Below, piece after piece: positions 16,291 through 24,692 of a DNA stretch of 44,872 bases (within the stretch, counting starts at the first letter, position 1; each line of letters starts with the position of its first letter). The DNA comes from a virus: the IMG/VR virus record IMGVR_UViG_3300031565_011202, positions 1-44,872 of that record. One strand, written 5' to 3'. Position numbers and translations under genes: made by a program. The notes beneath the pieces are model-generated. The model was not told the DNA's origin. It made no database searches and was given only the letters and a program-made list of their open reading frames with translations.

Positions 16291-16704
16291 CTAGGAAGTA
16301 CCGGTGAAATACTGCGGTTTGGGCTTTTGGATAGTACTCGACTTCAGCTTATCGGCGAGTTCGTCCTTATCATCCCCCGATCGCATATACCCATACGGAT
16401 CATCTGTCTTTAGCTGATGGAGGGCCATATCACGACGCATGGCCGCCTTATTTTCCCTCTTGAATTCTTCCCAATTATGACCGCGGATAAAGGCCGATTG
16501 TCCACTAACATCAATCACGATCTGCACATCCGTACCATCACAATCTGGGCACTTGGCAGCTTCTGCGAGTTCCTCGGCAGAAGGGGATATGGAGTGTCTG
16601 GTTTCAAATAGACACTCCTCCAGCTCCTCATCCGTTAAATCTCTACCAAGTTTCTCAGCGGTCCGAATAACACAGGACTTGCATAGATAATTGTATCTGG
16701 GCAT
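16291..16704 (-). CDS. FmdB-like zinc-ribbon protein
   Basis: A 137-residue protein beginning MPRYNYLCKSC, the typical start of FmdB-type zinc ribbons, with the second cysteine pair in KCPDCDGTDVQ. The rest is charged and helical (HNWEEFKRENKAAMRRDMALHQL). In phages such proteins are common between replication genes and are taken to be regulatory or clamp-like DNA-binding factors without proof. It is placed between the GroES-like gene and the PolA-like gene in the same transcript. Confidence 0.8.
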   Translation of the reverse strand: MPRYNYLCKSCVIRTAEKLGRDLTDEELEECLFETRHSISPSAEELAEAAKCPDCDGTDVQIVIDVSGQSAFIRGHNWEEFKRENKAAMRRDMALHQLKTDDPYGYMRSGDDKDELADKLKSSTIQKPKPQYFTGTS

Positions 16705-16710
16705 TTGGAC

Positions 16711-17127
16711 CTACATTTGCCGAGCATCAACTGGGGGGAGAACAGCAACCACGCTAGCTACTTTGTAAATAGCAATCTCTGCTTTGCCATAATCGGGAAA
16801 TTCACCAGTCAAATCAGCAGCCTTATGCTTGGGGATAAACTTTACGTGCTGACCTAGTGTGAGTAGCTGACCTGGGTTTTCACCCAGGCCCACAATAAGG
16901 CCGGTGTCTGGTCGCTCACCCACTGGCACCACAATACCACCCCCCGTCACTTCATTGCGTGGGAACGGAGCTATCGCCACATAATCGCCGACACACTGGA
17001 TGGGACGGATTTTATAGTATCCATCATCGGGCCGTATGAACTTATCAGCATCCACACCAAGAGCTGGTACTAGAGCTGGTTTTTCTTTGGCTTCTTCTTC
17101 GGCGAGCAACTTAGATTGTTTCATCAT
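16711..17127 (-). CDS. GroES-like co-chaperonin
   Basis: A 138-residue protein whose core from about residue 40 follows the Cpn10 beta barrel: IRPIQCVGDYVAIAPFPR, then a glycine-rich mobile-loop region (TGGGIVVPVG), GLIVGLG, LGQHVKFIPKHKA and a final strand pair ending VASVVAVLP. It should cap the host GroEL to fold phage proteins, as T4 gp31 does for its capsid protein; no GroEL gene is seen here. The first 38 residues are an extra, charged extension. The ATG overlaps the helicase stop by four bases (ATGA). Confidence 0.85.
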   Translation of the reverse strand: MMKQSKLLAEEEAKEKPALVPALGVDADKFIRPDDGYYKIRPIQCVGDYVAIAPFPRNEVTGGGIVVPVGERPDTGLIVGLGENPGQLLTLGQHVKFIPKHKAADLTGEFPDYGKAEIAIYKVASVVAVLPPVDARQM

Positions 17128-18485
17128 TGAACCTCCGAGATCCTCATGTTACTATAATTCACGGTGGCATGGATAGCCCTAAATTTCGGCCCATTCCTAT
17201 TCTTAGCAATCCAAAGCCTAATTTCTCCGGCTGTGTATTCGGCTTCGGTTTGATTCATGCTAATGACATAATCCACCGGCATGTTCTTGCCAAAACTTTC
17301 TGCAGATTTATTTACGTCGATCAGCTGTGCACTGTCTGTAATGGCTGTTCTATTGGTCTGGTTGGCAGTATAAACCAGAACATTTTCGTTTTTGGCAAGA
17401 CCTCGGACTTCAGTTGCTACTGCCTTCTGCCTGGTATAATCTCCCTCTCGATTATTATAACTGCGCCGGCTCAACATCAATTCAAGATAATCTAAAACTA
17501 CTACTTTGGGCTGCCAGCCACGCAAACGGCGATTTGTGTCGATAATACCATAAATATCATCAACACTACACTCATCGGGAGGTAATTCATAGATAACTAG
17601 TTCACCACGTTTGCCCTTTTTGCCAAACTTAGATCGAATTTTTAGTTGCTTCCGGACCTCATTTTGTGAATCTCGCAATTTAATAAGATCATTCCCTGTC
17701 ATATCTTTCACATTGGCATTATAGAAATCATTCATATTAACATTAGTCATACCAGCCGCTATGCGCAGTGCTGTTTTTAATGTTGATAGCTCAAAAGTAA
17801 CAAATAAAACATCATGACCATCTAGCACAGCCTGCCTGGCATTATATGCCAGCAGGAGTGATTTCCCCACCCCGGTGGGGGCTAGCCATACCACCATCTC
17901 CTGGGGTGATGGACCTCCTTCATTCAAAAATTTGTCTAGGCTGGCAAATCCAGTATGAATATGCTCAATAGCATTATCAGCTAATATCTCCTCATACTGC
18001 TCGAAAAACCAAAACCCAGTATCTGCTGAAAGCACAACGCGATTGGCATCGTTGAAGATCTTATCGAGATACTCATAATCTCCCCGAGCATGAGCATCTA
18101 ATGCATCCTCACTATAGAGCAAGGCCAGCGTTTGGTGCTGCACCCAATTTTTAATATTATCTCTTATCCGGACGAGATCACGAGGATCGCCCTTTTTCTC
18201 GATCAAGTCTAAAATCTCTTGATAGGGATCATCTGCATCGAGAGTGCGGGCTACCTTGTCTCGGAACATAGGTCTAGTAGGAATACTACCATACTTATCA
18301 TACTCTTGTTTCAGCATGGTAATAACATACTTCGCAGACATTCCCTTAAATAGGTCCGCAGTGATGAATCTCGCCATTGGAACGAATGTTTCCGGATGCT
18401 CTAAGATGAGGGAGATTATAGCTTCCTCTTCCGCCGGGCCAAACATCGCCTCCTGTATATCGTCGAATTTACTCAAATCAACCAT
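17124..18485 (-). CDS. Replicative DNA helicase, DnaB-like
   Basis: A 453-residue hexameric helicase. The N-terminal 150 residues are the DnaB-N-like helical region. The RecA-fold ATPase has Walker A LAPTGVGKS at about 201-209, FVTFELS as the next conserved strand, Walker B VVVLDYLELM, and the later NQTNRTA and PVDYVISMNQ segments typical of the family. AGGAGG lies upstream of the ATG. It would unwind at the phage fork together with the DnaE polymerase; no primase gene was found in the window. The length is typical and there is no intein, although DnaB is a frequent intein host. Confidence 0.92.
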   Translation of the reverse strand: MVDLSKFDDIQEAMFGPAEEEAIISLILEHPETFVPMARFITADLFKGMSAKYVITMLKQEYDKYGSIPTRPMFRDKVARTLDADDPYQEILDLIEKKGDPRDLVRIRDNIKNWVQHQTLALLYSEDALDAHARGDYEYLDKIFNDANRVVLSADTGFWFFEQYEEILADNAIEHIHTGFASLDKFLNEGGPSPQEMVVWLAPTGVGKSLLLAYNARQAVLDGHDVLFVTFELSTLKTALRIAAGMTNVNMNDFYNANVKDMTGNDLIKLRDSQNEVRKQLKIRSKFGKKGKRGELVIYELPPDECSVDDIYGIIDTNRRLRGWQPKVVVLDYLELMLSRRSYNNREGDYTRQKAVATEVRGLAKNENVLVYTANQTNRTAITDSAQLIDVNKSAESFGKNMPVDYVISMNQTEAEYTAGEIRLWIAKNRNGPKFRAIHATVNYSNMRISEVQ

Positions 18486-18542
18486 ATAGATCCTCCTGGG
18501 TCTCAGATACGTCGAGTAGATTCAGTAAGGATTACTTAAATC

Positions 18543-18887
18543 CTAACCAGTACCTTCAGTTCCTTCGCCACACCCAGAGATTGCATATTGAGCCTGAAGT
18601 GCAGCCAACTGTTTCTCGGTATTATCAATCGCGAGCACCAAAGCCTCGCAATATGAGATGAGATCGGTCTCGAGGAACGTAAGCTGGCGCAAGACACGGC
18701 CAGTATTCCTATCCCCCATCGTCATATTGACAGCGGGAGGTTTCAAATGAGTAGCCAAATAATACTGGATAACCCCATCTGGACGGTGGACAATGGATTG
18801 GACAATATAAGCTTCTAGAAACCCCAACGCAGCAGAATCTCGCAGATAAACCGTATCACCTTGACTGTAGATGGGAGCTTGAGCCAT
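18543..18887 (-). CDS. Hypothetical protein (114 aa)
   Basis: Unrecognised. The first 50 residues look like a small beta barrel (GDTVYLRDSAALGFLEAYIVQSIV, then IQYYLAT). A helical stretch follows (FLETDLISYCEALVLAIDNTEKQLAALQAQY), and the tail is Gly- and Glu-rich. The barrel-plus-coiled-coil layout suggests an oligomeric accessory protein. It lies two bases after the recA stop and is followed by a 57-base gap before the helicase. Confidence 0.7.
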   Translation of the reverse strand: MAQAPIYSQGDTVYLRDSAALGFLEAYIVQSIVHRPDGVIQYYLATHLKPPAVNMTMGDRNTGRVLRQLTFLETDLISYCEALVLAIDNTEKQLAALQAQYAISGCGEGTEGTG

Positions 18888-18889
18888 AT

Positions 18890-19969
18890 CTAATCGTCCA
18901 ATCCTAACTCATCCTCATCAATTTCATTATCTTTGGACACATCGGGTTTCGAGACTTCATAAATAGCCCGGGTTATCCGATCGCGTAGCTCAGCCTCTTC
19001 AACCAGCATTCCAATCAATTTCTCCCTACCATTCGCCAGACTTTTAGTCTCATCCCCAAAATAATAAAAACTACCACTCACACGCAACACACCAGCACTC
19101 ATAGCACCACCAACTAGGGCCGCCTCCTTGAAAATACCTTTGCGCGGGAAAGGTTCTTGGAATGGCTGACCAAAATGAATTTCGAAGTCAGCTTTCTGAA
19201 ATGGTGGGGCCACCTTATTCTTGACAATCTTAACCCCAGATATCATCCCATAAGCCTTAGTCTTGTGTATAGTCAAAGTCGTTTTGCGTCTGACCTCAAT
19301 GCGCATAGAAGAATAGAATTTCAACGCACGGCCACCGGGTGTTTGCTCGGGATTCCCAAATTGTACACCAATTTTCTCCCGTAATTGGTTGACAAATACT
19401 ATGGCGGCGTTCGACTTCTTGGCCTTCCCAACCAACTTACGCATGGCCTGAGATAATAATCGAGCTTGGGCACCTATATGAGAGGCCCCAACGTCCCCAT
19501 CAAGTTCTGCTTGAGGCACCAAGGCCGCCACAGAATCAATAACAACAAGGTCGACGGCCTTTAGATTGACAAGGGTCTCAACAATATTCAAAGCCTCATC
19601 GCCACTATCTGGCTGAGAAATCAACAATTTGTCCATATCAACGCCATTAGCTTCAGCCCAATCTGGGTCAAAGGCATGCTCGGCATCAATAAATGCTGCT
19701 ATGCCGCCATGCGCCTGACAACTGGCTATGGCTTGTAAACAGAGTGTAGTCTTGCCGCTAGATTCATTCCCATATATTTCTACGATTCTGCCGCGTGGGA
19801 GTCCAAGACAGCCGGTCGCAACGTCAATGTTCGCAACGCCTATGGGTATTGCTTCGACTGAAACGAATGTGCCGCGGCCCTGTTGCAAGGCACCATCTCC
19901 ATATTTCTTAGAAATTTCAACAATAGCCTCATCGACTGGTGTCAGGGGTTCGTTTTTCTTTTTGACCAC
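18890..19969 (-). CDS. recA: Recombinase RecA
   Basis: A 359-residue RecA of bacterial type: Walker A GNESSGKTT at 67-75 (the usual Pro replaced by Asn), IDAEHAFDPDWAEANGVDMD, LVVIDSVAALVPQAELDGD as Walker B region, the L1/L2 area with NQLREKIGVQFGNPEQTPGG, and the core ending ALKFYSSMRIEVRR. The C-terminal tail is acidic (EIDEDELGLDD), as in host RecA. It forms filaments on ssDNA for strand exchange, probably with the gp32-like and UvsY-like proteins. The start is GTG 19969 with GAGG upstream, and the first 41 bases overlap the preceding gene. Confidence 0.97.
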   Translation of the reverse strand: MVKKKNEPLTPVDEAIVEISKKYGDGALQQGRGTFVSVEAIPIGVANIDVATGCLGLPRGRIVEIYGNESSGKTTLCLQAIASCQAHGGIAAFIDAEHAFDPDWAEANGVDMDKLLISQPDSGDEALNIVETLVNLKAVDLVVIDSVAALVPQAELDGDVGASHIGAQARLLSQAMRKLVGKAKKSNAAIVFVNQLREKIGVQFGNPEQTPGGRALKFYSSMRIEVRRKTTLTIHKTKAYGMISGVKIVKNKVAPPFQKADFEIHFGQPFQEPFPRKGIFKEAALVGGAMSAGVLRVSGSFYYFGDETKSLANGREKLIGMLVEEAELRDRITRAIYEVSKPDVSKDNEIDEDELGLDD

Positions 19970-20231
19970 TTCGTTGCCTCTTGAGGAAACTCTTTACACT
20001 GGTAATGACAGTATCCTTATCGTACTCTCCAACCTTGCGGATGTCTTTTATTGGAATACGTACAAGAGCAGTTCCCTTAGCAATTAAAGCCTCCTTAGAG
20101 ACGAACCCCACTACACTCCAAAAACCCTGTGGATCGGGGATCTGACCACGCAGATCTGACATGTACTTAACATTCCTCGTGGTAAGTATTTGTACCCGGT
20201 CAAGCTGTCTGATTTCCTTAGAATTACCCAT
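19929..20231 (-). CDS. Hypothetical protein (100 aa)
   Basis: Taken from the ATG giving MGNSKEIRQLDRVQ. The body shows a beta-rich pattern (RVQILTTRNVKYMSDLRG, FWSVVGFVSKEAL, TALVRIPIKDIRKVG) like a small SH3-type or barrel domain, followed by a basic tail (SFLKRQRSGQKEKR). Longer starts exist up to 20291, but they overlap the divergent plus-strand gene. No clear ribosome binding site is visible. It overlaps recA by 41 bases. Confidence 0.65.
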   Translation of the reverse strand: MGNSKEIRQLDRVQILTTRNVKYMSDLRGQIPDPQGFWSVVGFVSKEALIAKGTALVRIPIKDIRKVGEYDKDTVITSVKSFLKRQRSGQKEKRTPDTSR

Positions 20232-20267
20232 AGTCAAATCAAACATTAAGTTAAAGGAGACTACATT

Positions 20268-20726
20268 ATGGCCCTGAAAAAGCCCGAACAAATCGCGTGC
20301 GAAGCAATCGACACCATGCTACGACACAAAGTCGCACTCGGATTACAAGACCTTCCAAACGACATACAAAAAGAAGAAGAACACTCATTTCAGTATTTGC
20401 ACGAACAAATCAACGAAATGTTCGCCATCAAAGCCGCCGGATTAACCCATCATGACGGCATCTGCGCAGCCTTCCGAAAAATCCACAATTATAAATACAT
20501 CACTGATCCAACCTTCCGCCGATCGGTCAACGAGGAGATGCGGGGTCAGGGCATCCCCACCGAAGAACGCACCAAAGTCCTTGATTATATACCAGCCATC
20601 ATCAACGAGATCAAGAAGGAAACCGACTGGTGCGAGCGAGACGCCGGCTGGCACCCCAACCTCAATGAAATCCTCAAAGCAGGACGGGGCGTCAGCGAAA
20701 GTATAATCAAAGAAGAGATGACCTAA
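20268..20726 (+). CDS. Hypothetical protein (152 aa)
   Basis: First of the plus-strand genes in the mixed patch. It is helical and charged, with several His and Tyr residues and no known motif; the second half reads like a small globular domain (TDPTFRRSVNEEMRGQGIP, VLDYIPAIINEIKKE). AAAGGAG seven to eight bases before the ATG gives a strong start. It is divergent from the gene at 20231 across 36 bases. Confidence 0.7.
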   Translation: MALKKPEQIACEAIDTMLRHKVALGLQDLPNDIQKEEEHSFQYLHEQINEMFAIKAAGLTHHDGICAAFRKIHNYKYITDPTFRRSVNEEMRGQGIPTEERTKVLDYIPAIINEIKKETDWCERDAGWHPNLNEILKAGRGVSESIIKEEMT

Positions 20727-20762
20727 TGAATGACACCGACCAATCCACAAGGGATCAGAATC

Positions 20763-21032
20763 ATGGGAATGGATGACGCCAACCAATTCATGACCGCCAT
20801 CGGTCGATCGGTAGGAAGACCCTATGGGATCCGACCAAGGACCCGCGAGATACCTGCCCATATTCCACAAATGTTATCTGTCCGACCAGAACTACACACC
20901 CTATCATCAACAACAACTCCAGGATTCGATGCCGGAGCAAGAGCAGCCGGGAACACCTTCCTGCCAAGCGGTACACCACGAAGATACGGCAAATATTTCG
21001 GTATCAAGCCACCAGGCTCATCTAGCTATTGA
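20763..21032 (+). CDS. Hypothetical protein (89 aa)
   Basis: Short protein from ATG 20763 (MGMDDANQFMTAIGRS), chosen because AAGGGA lies eight bases upstream. An in-frame ATG at 20730 would add eleven residues. It is low in hydrophobics and rich in Gly, Pro, Arg and Thr, so probably mostly disordered. Its end overlaps the convergent minus-strand gene by about ten bases. Function unknown. Confidence 0.5.
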   Translation: MGMDDANQFMTAIGRSVGRPYGIRPRTREIPAHIPQMLSVRPELHTLSSTTTPGFDAGARAAGNTFLPSGTPRRYGKYFGIKPPGSSSY

Positions 21033-21813
21033 GCAGGCCACTTCCTTTGCATTTAGGACAAGTATCAAGCTTACCACGTTGTTTGATCGTCCCATCACCC
21101 TTACAAATAGGGCAATTATGCACATCATACCCAGACGCGGCAAAGGAATGTTTATTGGCACCATCCGCACCCATCGATCCAGCCAGCTCCTTGAACCGGC
21201 GCTGTAAGGCACCATCGTCCATATCCTGCCGGACACGCACCGTAGTAGTACCAGTCTGATCTACTCTAACTGCGGGAATAGCTATTGGTTGTCCACCCCT
21301 ACCCTCAGCCGCCCCCATCTTAACCTTGCCTTCCAGCAAGATAGGATCGAGCTTGTCCGCGCCCGAGCCCGGAACATAGGCTGCATGGGCCTCTACGCCA
21401 GATTCCCCGCCAACAACACTCTGAATGCGCTGGGATACACCATCGACAACTCTCGTAGATAGTACACCTTCTTCTTTGGTCCCCCGGACAGCATCTGCAA
21501 TCGCCGAGTCTAATGCTGGCATTGTAGGATCAACCCTGGTGGCCACTGGCTCTGGTTTCTTATAAACCGTTGCTATAACATCAGGAGCATCCGGCAAATT
21601 GACCTCCAGACCAAGGGCTTTCGCTCTGGCAATTATTTCCTCAATTTCTAATTTCTTGCTTAAATAATGTCCCTTAACCAGCTTGGGAGTGGCTGTGTCT
21701 GCATCGGCATCGCAAATTTTTACAGTAACCTTCTCACCATCTACATCAATAGTCATCGACGTATTCAAACTTTCAGGGGAGCCGCAAATTACACAGGCAT
21801 CGAGATTTATCAT
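21022..21813 (-). CDS. Zinc-binding protein with DnaJ-type CxxCxGxG motifs
   Basis: From ATG 21813 (MINLDACVICGSPES) the protein has 263 residues. The N-terminus has a CVICG pair. Next comes a region like a small zinc-binding helical domain (YLSKKLEIEEIIARAKALG), then a long low-complexity middle part. At the C-terminus are two clear CxxCxGxG repeats (CPICKGDGT, CPKCKGSG) as in the DnaJ zinc finger. No J domain is present. Only a weak GGGTGG precedes the ATG. The start is 12 bases from the divergent plus-strand gene. Confidence 0.7.
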   Translation of the reverse strand: MINLDACVICGSPESLNTSMTIDVDGEKVTVKICDADADTATPKLVKGHYLSKKLEIEEIIARAKALGLEVNLPDAPDVIATVYKKPEPVATRVDPTMPALDSAIADAVRGTKEEGVLSTRVVDGVSQRIQSVVGGESGVEAHAAYVPGSGADKLDPILLEGKVKMGAAEGRGGQPIAIPAVRVDQTGTTTVRVRQDMDDGALQRRFKELAGSMGADGANKHSFAASGYDVHNCPICKGDGTIKQRGKLDTCPKCKGSGLLNS

Positions 21814-21825
21814 AGGAGACCACCC

Positions 21826-22245
21826 ATGGCAAAGATGATTGTTATAGACGTTGATCTCGGACAGGATATCAATGACATTATAAATAATGACATAGAAGAA
21901 ATGACCGAACAAACCCGGCAAGCCGTGGATGAGGCAATCGCCCAAAAGAAGACAGTAGAGACAGAACGCATAGTACAGGCACAACAAAGGTCGCGCAAGG
22001 AGGAAGATGTGCGGCTAGCGCTTGATGGGATATACCAGCATCTACTAGAGCAGACAGAAATGGGTTCTTGTTTGAGCCTCGAGCAAATGATGGAAATTGC
22101 CGCACCCACCATCACCAATAGTTCAGCTCTAATTCTACAGTTAAAGACGTTCATCAGGAAAGAGAAGGGGAATGCCTGGGTTTTGAAACGGCACACAAGA
22201 AGCAAAAAGCCGGTTTATGTACTCCTACCCTTCAACGCCGAATAG
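21826..22245 (+). CDS. Hypothetical helical protein (139 aa)
   Basis: Starts MAKMIVIDVDLGQD after an AGGAG ribosome binding site. Residues 15-75 form a long charged helix or coiled coil (IEEMTEQTRQAVDEAIAQKK, RIVQAQQRSRKEEDVR). The C-terminal half looks like a winged-helix-sized domain (ALDGIYQHLLEQTEMGSC through AWVLKRHTRSKKPVYVLL) and could bind DNA. A hairpin overlapping the stop codon may terminate its transcript. Confidence 0.65.
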   Translation: MAKMIVIDVDLGQDINDIINNDIEEMTEQTRQAVDEAIAQKKTVETERIVQAQQRSRKEEDVRLALDGIYQHLLEQTEMGSCLSLEQMMEIAAPTITNSSALILQLKTFIRKEKGNAWVLKRHTRSKKPVYVLLPFNAE

Positions 22246-22258
22246 TTATGGCGTAGGG
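22228..22258 (+). terminator. Possible terminator hairpin after the 139-aa protein gene
   Basis: CCCT (22228-22231) and ACGCC (22235-22239) pair with GGCGT (22250-22254) and AGGG (22255-22258), leaving three bulged bases, and CTTGTTT follows. It spans the stop codon and lies between two convergent genes. Confidence 0.4.
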
Positions 22259-22265
22259 CTTGTTT

Positions 22266-22691
22266 CTAAATACACAAGATCACTTGAATAATTGTCCAGA
22301 TAGCCAGACCCGTCCAAGTCAGGATGACAGGACTATTCTGCAAGACAATTTTCCAAAATCGCTCCGATTTTTTAACCCGTGTCTCATTCTCTTTGATATG
22401 CCCCTCACACAGATCTTTGAGTCCCTGTTCTAACTTCATTAATCGGATTTCAAGCGACTCATGGCCATTCCCGGAATATATCTTGCGCAACTCTGCAACT
22501 GCCCCACATAAGTGCTCAATATCCTTCTTAAACTCTATCCGGGCTCCAGTATTTAATATAGATTCATTTTGAAGAGATTGGGATAAACTCTTCGTGAGAT
22601 TCGTGGCATCCCTGAGCTGTTGAATTAAGTTGTCAATCTGGCTAGTCATTGCTTCTTGGGATTGGGCTGGTTCGGATTTGCTCGATGGCAT
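22266..22691 (-). CDS. Coiled-coil protein with C-terminal membrane anchor
   Basis: From ATG 22691 (MPSSKSEPAQSQ) it has 141 residues. Residues about 15-110 form a long coiled coil (TSQIDNLIQQLRDATNLT, LEIRLMKLEQGLKDLCEG), followed by a basic stretch and a C-terminal membrane segment (SPVILTWTGLAIWTIIQV). The architecture matches XhlA-like or other phage membrane-associated proteins used around lysis, but nothing in the sequence fixes that role. Confidence 0.65.
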   Translation of the reverse strand: MPSSKSEPAQSQEAMTSQIDNLIQQLRDATNLTKSLSQSLQNESILNTGARIEFKKDIEHLCGAVAELRKIYSGNGHESLEIRLMKLEQGLKDLCEGHIKENETRVKKSERFWKIVLQNSPVILTWTGLAIWTIIQVILCI

Positions 22692-22848
22692 CTCTACAAT
22701 CCTTACTGCAATTTCTAATACCCTCAGATGGCCGCACTTCATCCAAAACAACCAAACAATTACGCACCGATGCAGTATACTGGATAATCCCACACATTAT
22801 TAACTCACCCTCCGAGCCAATGAAGTCTTCGGTTAATTTTAAAACCAT
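22642..22848 (-). CDS. Hypothetical protein (68 aa)
   Basis: Small cysteine-containing protein starting MVLKLTEDFIGSEGE. It fills the space between the uracil-DNA glycosylase stop and the coiled-coil protein start and overlaps the latter by 50 bases. No ribosome binding site or family is evident. It is included because the frame fills an otherwise empty gap in a packed operon. Confidence 0.5.
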   Translation of the reverse strand: MVLKLTEDFIGSEGELIMCGIIQYTASVRNCLVVLDEVRPSEGIRNCSKDCRDAIEQIRTSPIPRSND

Positions 22849-22861
22849 GTAATATATTTGG

Positions 22862-23578
22862 TCATGATATCTTCCGAATGACACCGCCAAGCAATCTAAT
22901 TTGTCTATTGAACACTTTTCTCCGTTTCGGATCATTAATGTTCAAAGGTGAAGGGTGGTAAATCGCGTAGATCTTACCATATATCGAAGAAGTAAATCGT
23001 TGCACACACTCTGAGAATTTATGATCGGGGCATAATGTCTGGAAAGCCACAGCACCAAGTGCCACAATAATCTTGGGCTGCAGTAATTTCACCTCCATGC
23101 GTAGAAATGGTTCACAAGCTTCAATATGGCGAGCCATCGGTTTACTATTCCCCTTGATCCAGCATTTCACAATATTTGTAATATAAAAATCTGACCGGGA
23201 TAGACCATTTTTAATAATTTCTGTGTCGAAGTTAGCGCCAGAAGCCCCCACAAATGGTTCTCGCTTCTCCAGCTCATCCCAACCCGGCCCTTGGCCGCAC
23301 ACCATAACTCTACTCGGATTCATATTACTAAAGACGTGCGGATCCCTGCAAGTCATGTTCTTCTGCGCATCCTGACGCCCAAGCTCACACATTGTACAAG
23401 CCTGACACGCCAAATTAAGCTGACGAAGCATGCGTAATCGGCGTTCATTAAGAGTCTCTGACTTACCTGTGTTCATCATAATATACCTCACATCACCAAG
23501 AGTAATTGGGTCGTCTCTCTTGAATGCCGGAGTCATTGGCCGGCGCTCAAACCAATCAAAAGAATTCACATTATCCAT
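22862..23578 (-). CDS. Uracil-DNA glycosylase, family 4-type (4Fe-4S)
   Basis: A DNA-repair glycosylase removing uracil. It shows the Fe-S cysteines (CQACTMCELGRQ, and later VKCWIKGNSKP and EACEPFL), the catalytic-motif region GQGPGWDELEKREPFVGASG, the strand PKIIVALGAVAF and the terminal YHPSPLN. Family 4 enzymes normally have GEAPG; GQGPG is a modest change. I use the ATG at 23578 (MDNVNSFDWF), giving 238 residues; starts further upstream would run into the divergent gene at 23608. Phages with such enzymes may be guarding against cytosine deamination. Confidence 0.88.
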   Translation of the reverse strand: MDNVNSFDWFERRPMTPAFKRDDPITLGDVRYIMMNTGKSETLNERRLRMLRQLNLACQACTMCELGRQDAQKNMTCRDPHVFSNMNPSRVMVCGQGPGWDELEKREPFVGASGANFDTEIIKNGLSRSDFYITNIVKCWIKGNSKPMARHIEACEPFLRMEVKLLQPKIIVALGAVAFQTLCPDHKFSECVQRFTSSIYGKIYAIYHPSPLNINDPKRRKVFNRQIRLLGGVIRKIS

Positions 23579-23607
23579 GTAGTACATAATACGAAAGCAG
23601 AATCTAT

Positions 23608-24168
23608 ATGCTACTAGCAACCCACGATGGAGTCAGATGCGACCGGTGCGGAGGTACAGAACGCCGGGACTTCACATATTACTCCTACGACTTCAGAGAG
23701 CTCATTATTAAAAATAGTATACTCCCCAAACCAAACCTCCGACAACCAGCCACATTCTCCCTCGACATCTGCCCCAAATGCATGGATGAGATAGGAGAAT
23801 TAGTTAAAAAGAAATATAAACCATTCCCCCTAATGCCCGACAGGCGATGCCCCAAAGGAATCTACTGTGATCTAACTGGGACTAAAATTGTTGGAACAGG
23901 GATTATCTACCACTGCCACATCATTAAAATTGATGTGCACACATCCGGGATGGCCACTACCTGCGAAAAATGCGCCACACCAACCAAAAACCCCAAAAAG
24001 CCGTGCTCTAGCTGTGGATATAACTCTTTCAGCCAATCGGCCAATACAAATATTGATGAGCAATGGTTAGAACTGTACATCGACGAACAGTCCTATGAAC
24101 ATTTCAAGAAACGCGCAATCGAATTGCGATCATCGGAGGCCGCACAATGGTCCGCATCGAGCGAATAA
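23608..24168 (+). CDS. Zinc-finger protein (186 aa)
   Basis: At least four Cys-x2-Cys pairs are visible: CDRCGG near the N-terminus, CPKC, CEKC and CSSCG. That implies two or more zinc sites spread over a small beta-rich protein. The C-terminal part is helical (YEHFKKRAIELRSSE). It starts the plus-strand group 23608-25593, and its end overlaps the next gene by 22 bases. Family unknown; a nucleic-acid or protein-binding role is likely but unproven. Confidence 0.7.
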   Translation: MLLATHDGVRCDRCGGTERRDFTYYSYDFRELIIKNSILPKPNLRQPATFSLDICPKCMDEIGELVKKKYKPFPLMPDRRCPKGIYCDLTGTKIVGTGIIYHCHIIKIDVHTSGMATTCEKCATPTKNPKKPCSSCGYNSFSQSANTNIDEQWLELYIDEQSYEHFKKRAIELRSSEAAQWSASSE

Positions 24169-24692
24169 GCCGCAACGTTCCCAAGCCAGAGATCGACCCA
24201 ACAGGCAAAAGATTCCAACTAATCGAAGTCTACGTCCAGGAACCCACCACAAAACCCGATGACACACTAAAAGTATCAGCTCGACCCTATGAGTTTGAAG
24301 ACGAACTACCCAGCAAATACGCCACCACCTGCCCACAATGCGGCCAAGGAATTTGGTTTGAACGCTGTGATATACACACCACCGTAGATAAATTCTTTAT
24401 AACCTGTCCAGAATGCAACCAGGGTTTCACCACACCCATCCCACCGATGGTCGATCCATTCGTCAACCCAGTCTCCGAAAAAATCTCCGAGACAGTCCTC
24501 GACCCCGATCTAAGCAAAGCACAAGATCCTATCGAACCAGGCCAAAGAACCGTCCAAGAGAAACTCGCCAGCGCTGGCGTAGAAACAAATGGCCACAGCC
24601 CCGACGAAAACGAACTGGACGAGATCGAAATACCAGACAGAGATAAATCCGAGATTGAACAACTACTCGAAGAGTTAGAAAGAAATGAATAA
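24147..24692 (+). CDS. Zinc-ribbon protein with acidic tail (181 aa)
   Basis: After a charged N-terminal third it has one zinc ribbon (CPQCGQGIWF and CPECNQGF). A long acidic, Pro-rich tail follows, ending in a helix (SEIEQLLEELERNE). It overlaps the genes on both sides by 22 and 8 bases, so the three plus-strand genes form a coupled unit. No family is recognised. Confidence 0.7.
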   Translation: MVRIERISRNVPKPEIDPTGKRFQLIEVYVQEPTTKPDDTLKVSARPYEFEDELPSKYATTCPQCGQGIWFERCDIHTTVDKFFITCPECNQGFTTPIPPMVDPFVNPVSEKISETVLDPDLSKAQDPIEPGQRTVQEKLASAGVETNGHSPDENELDEIEIPDRDKSEIEQLLEELERNE

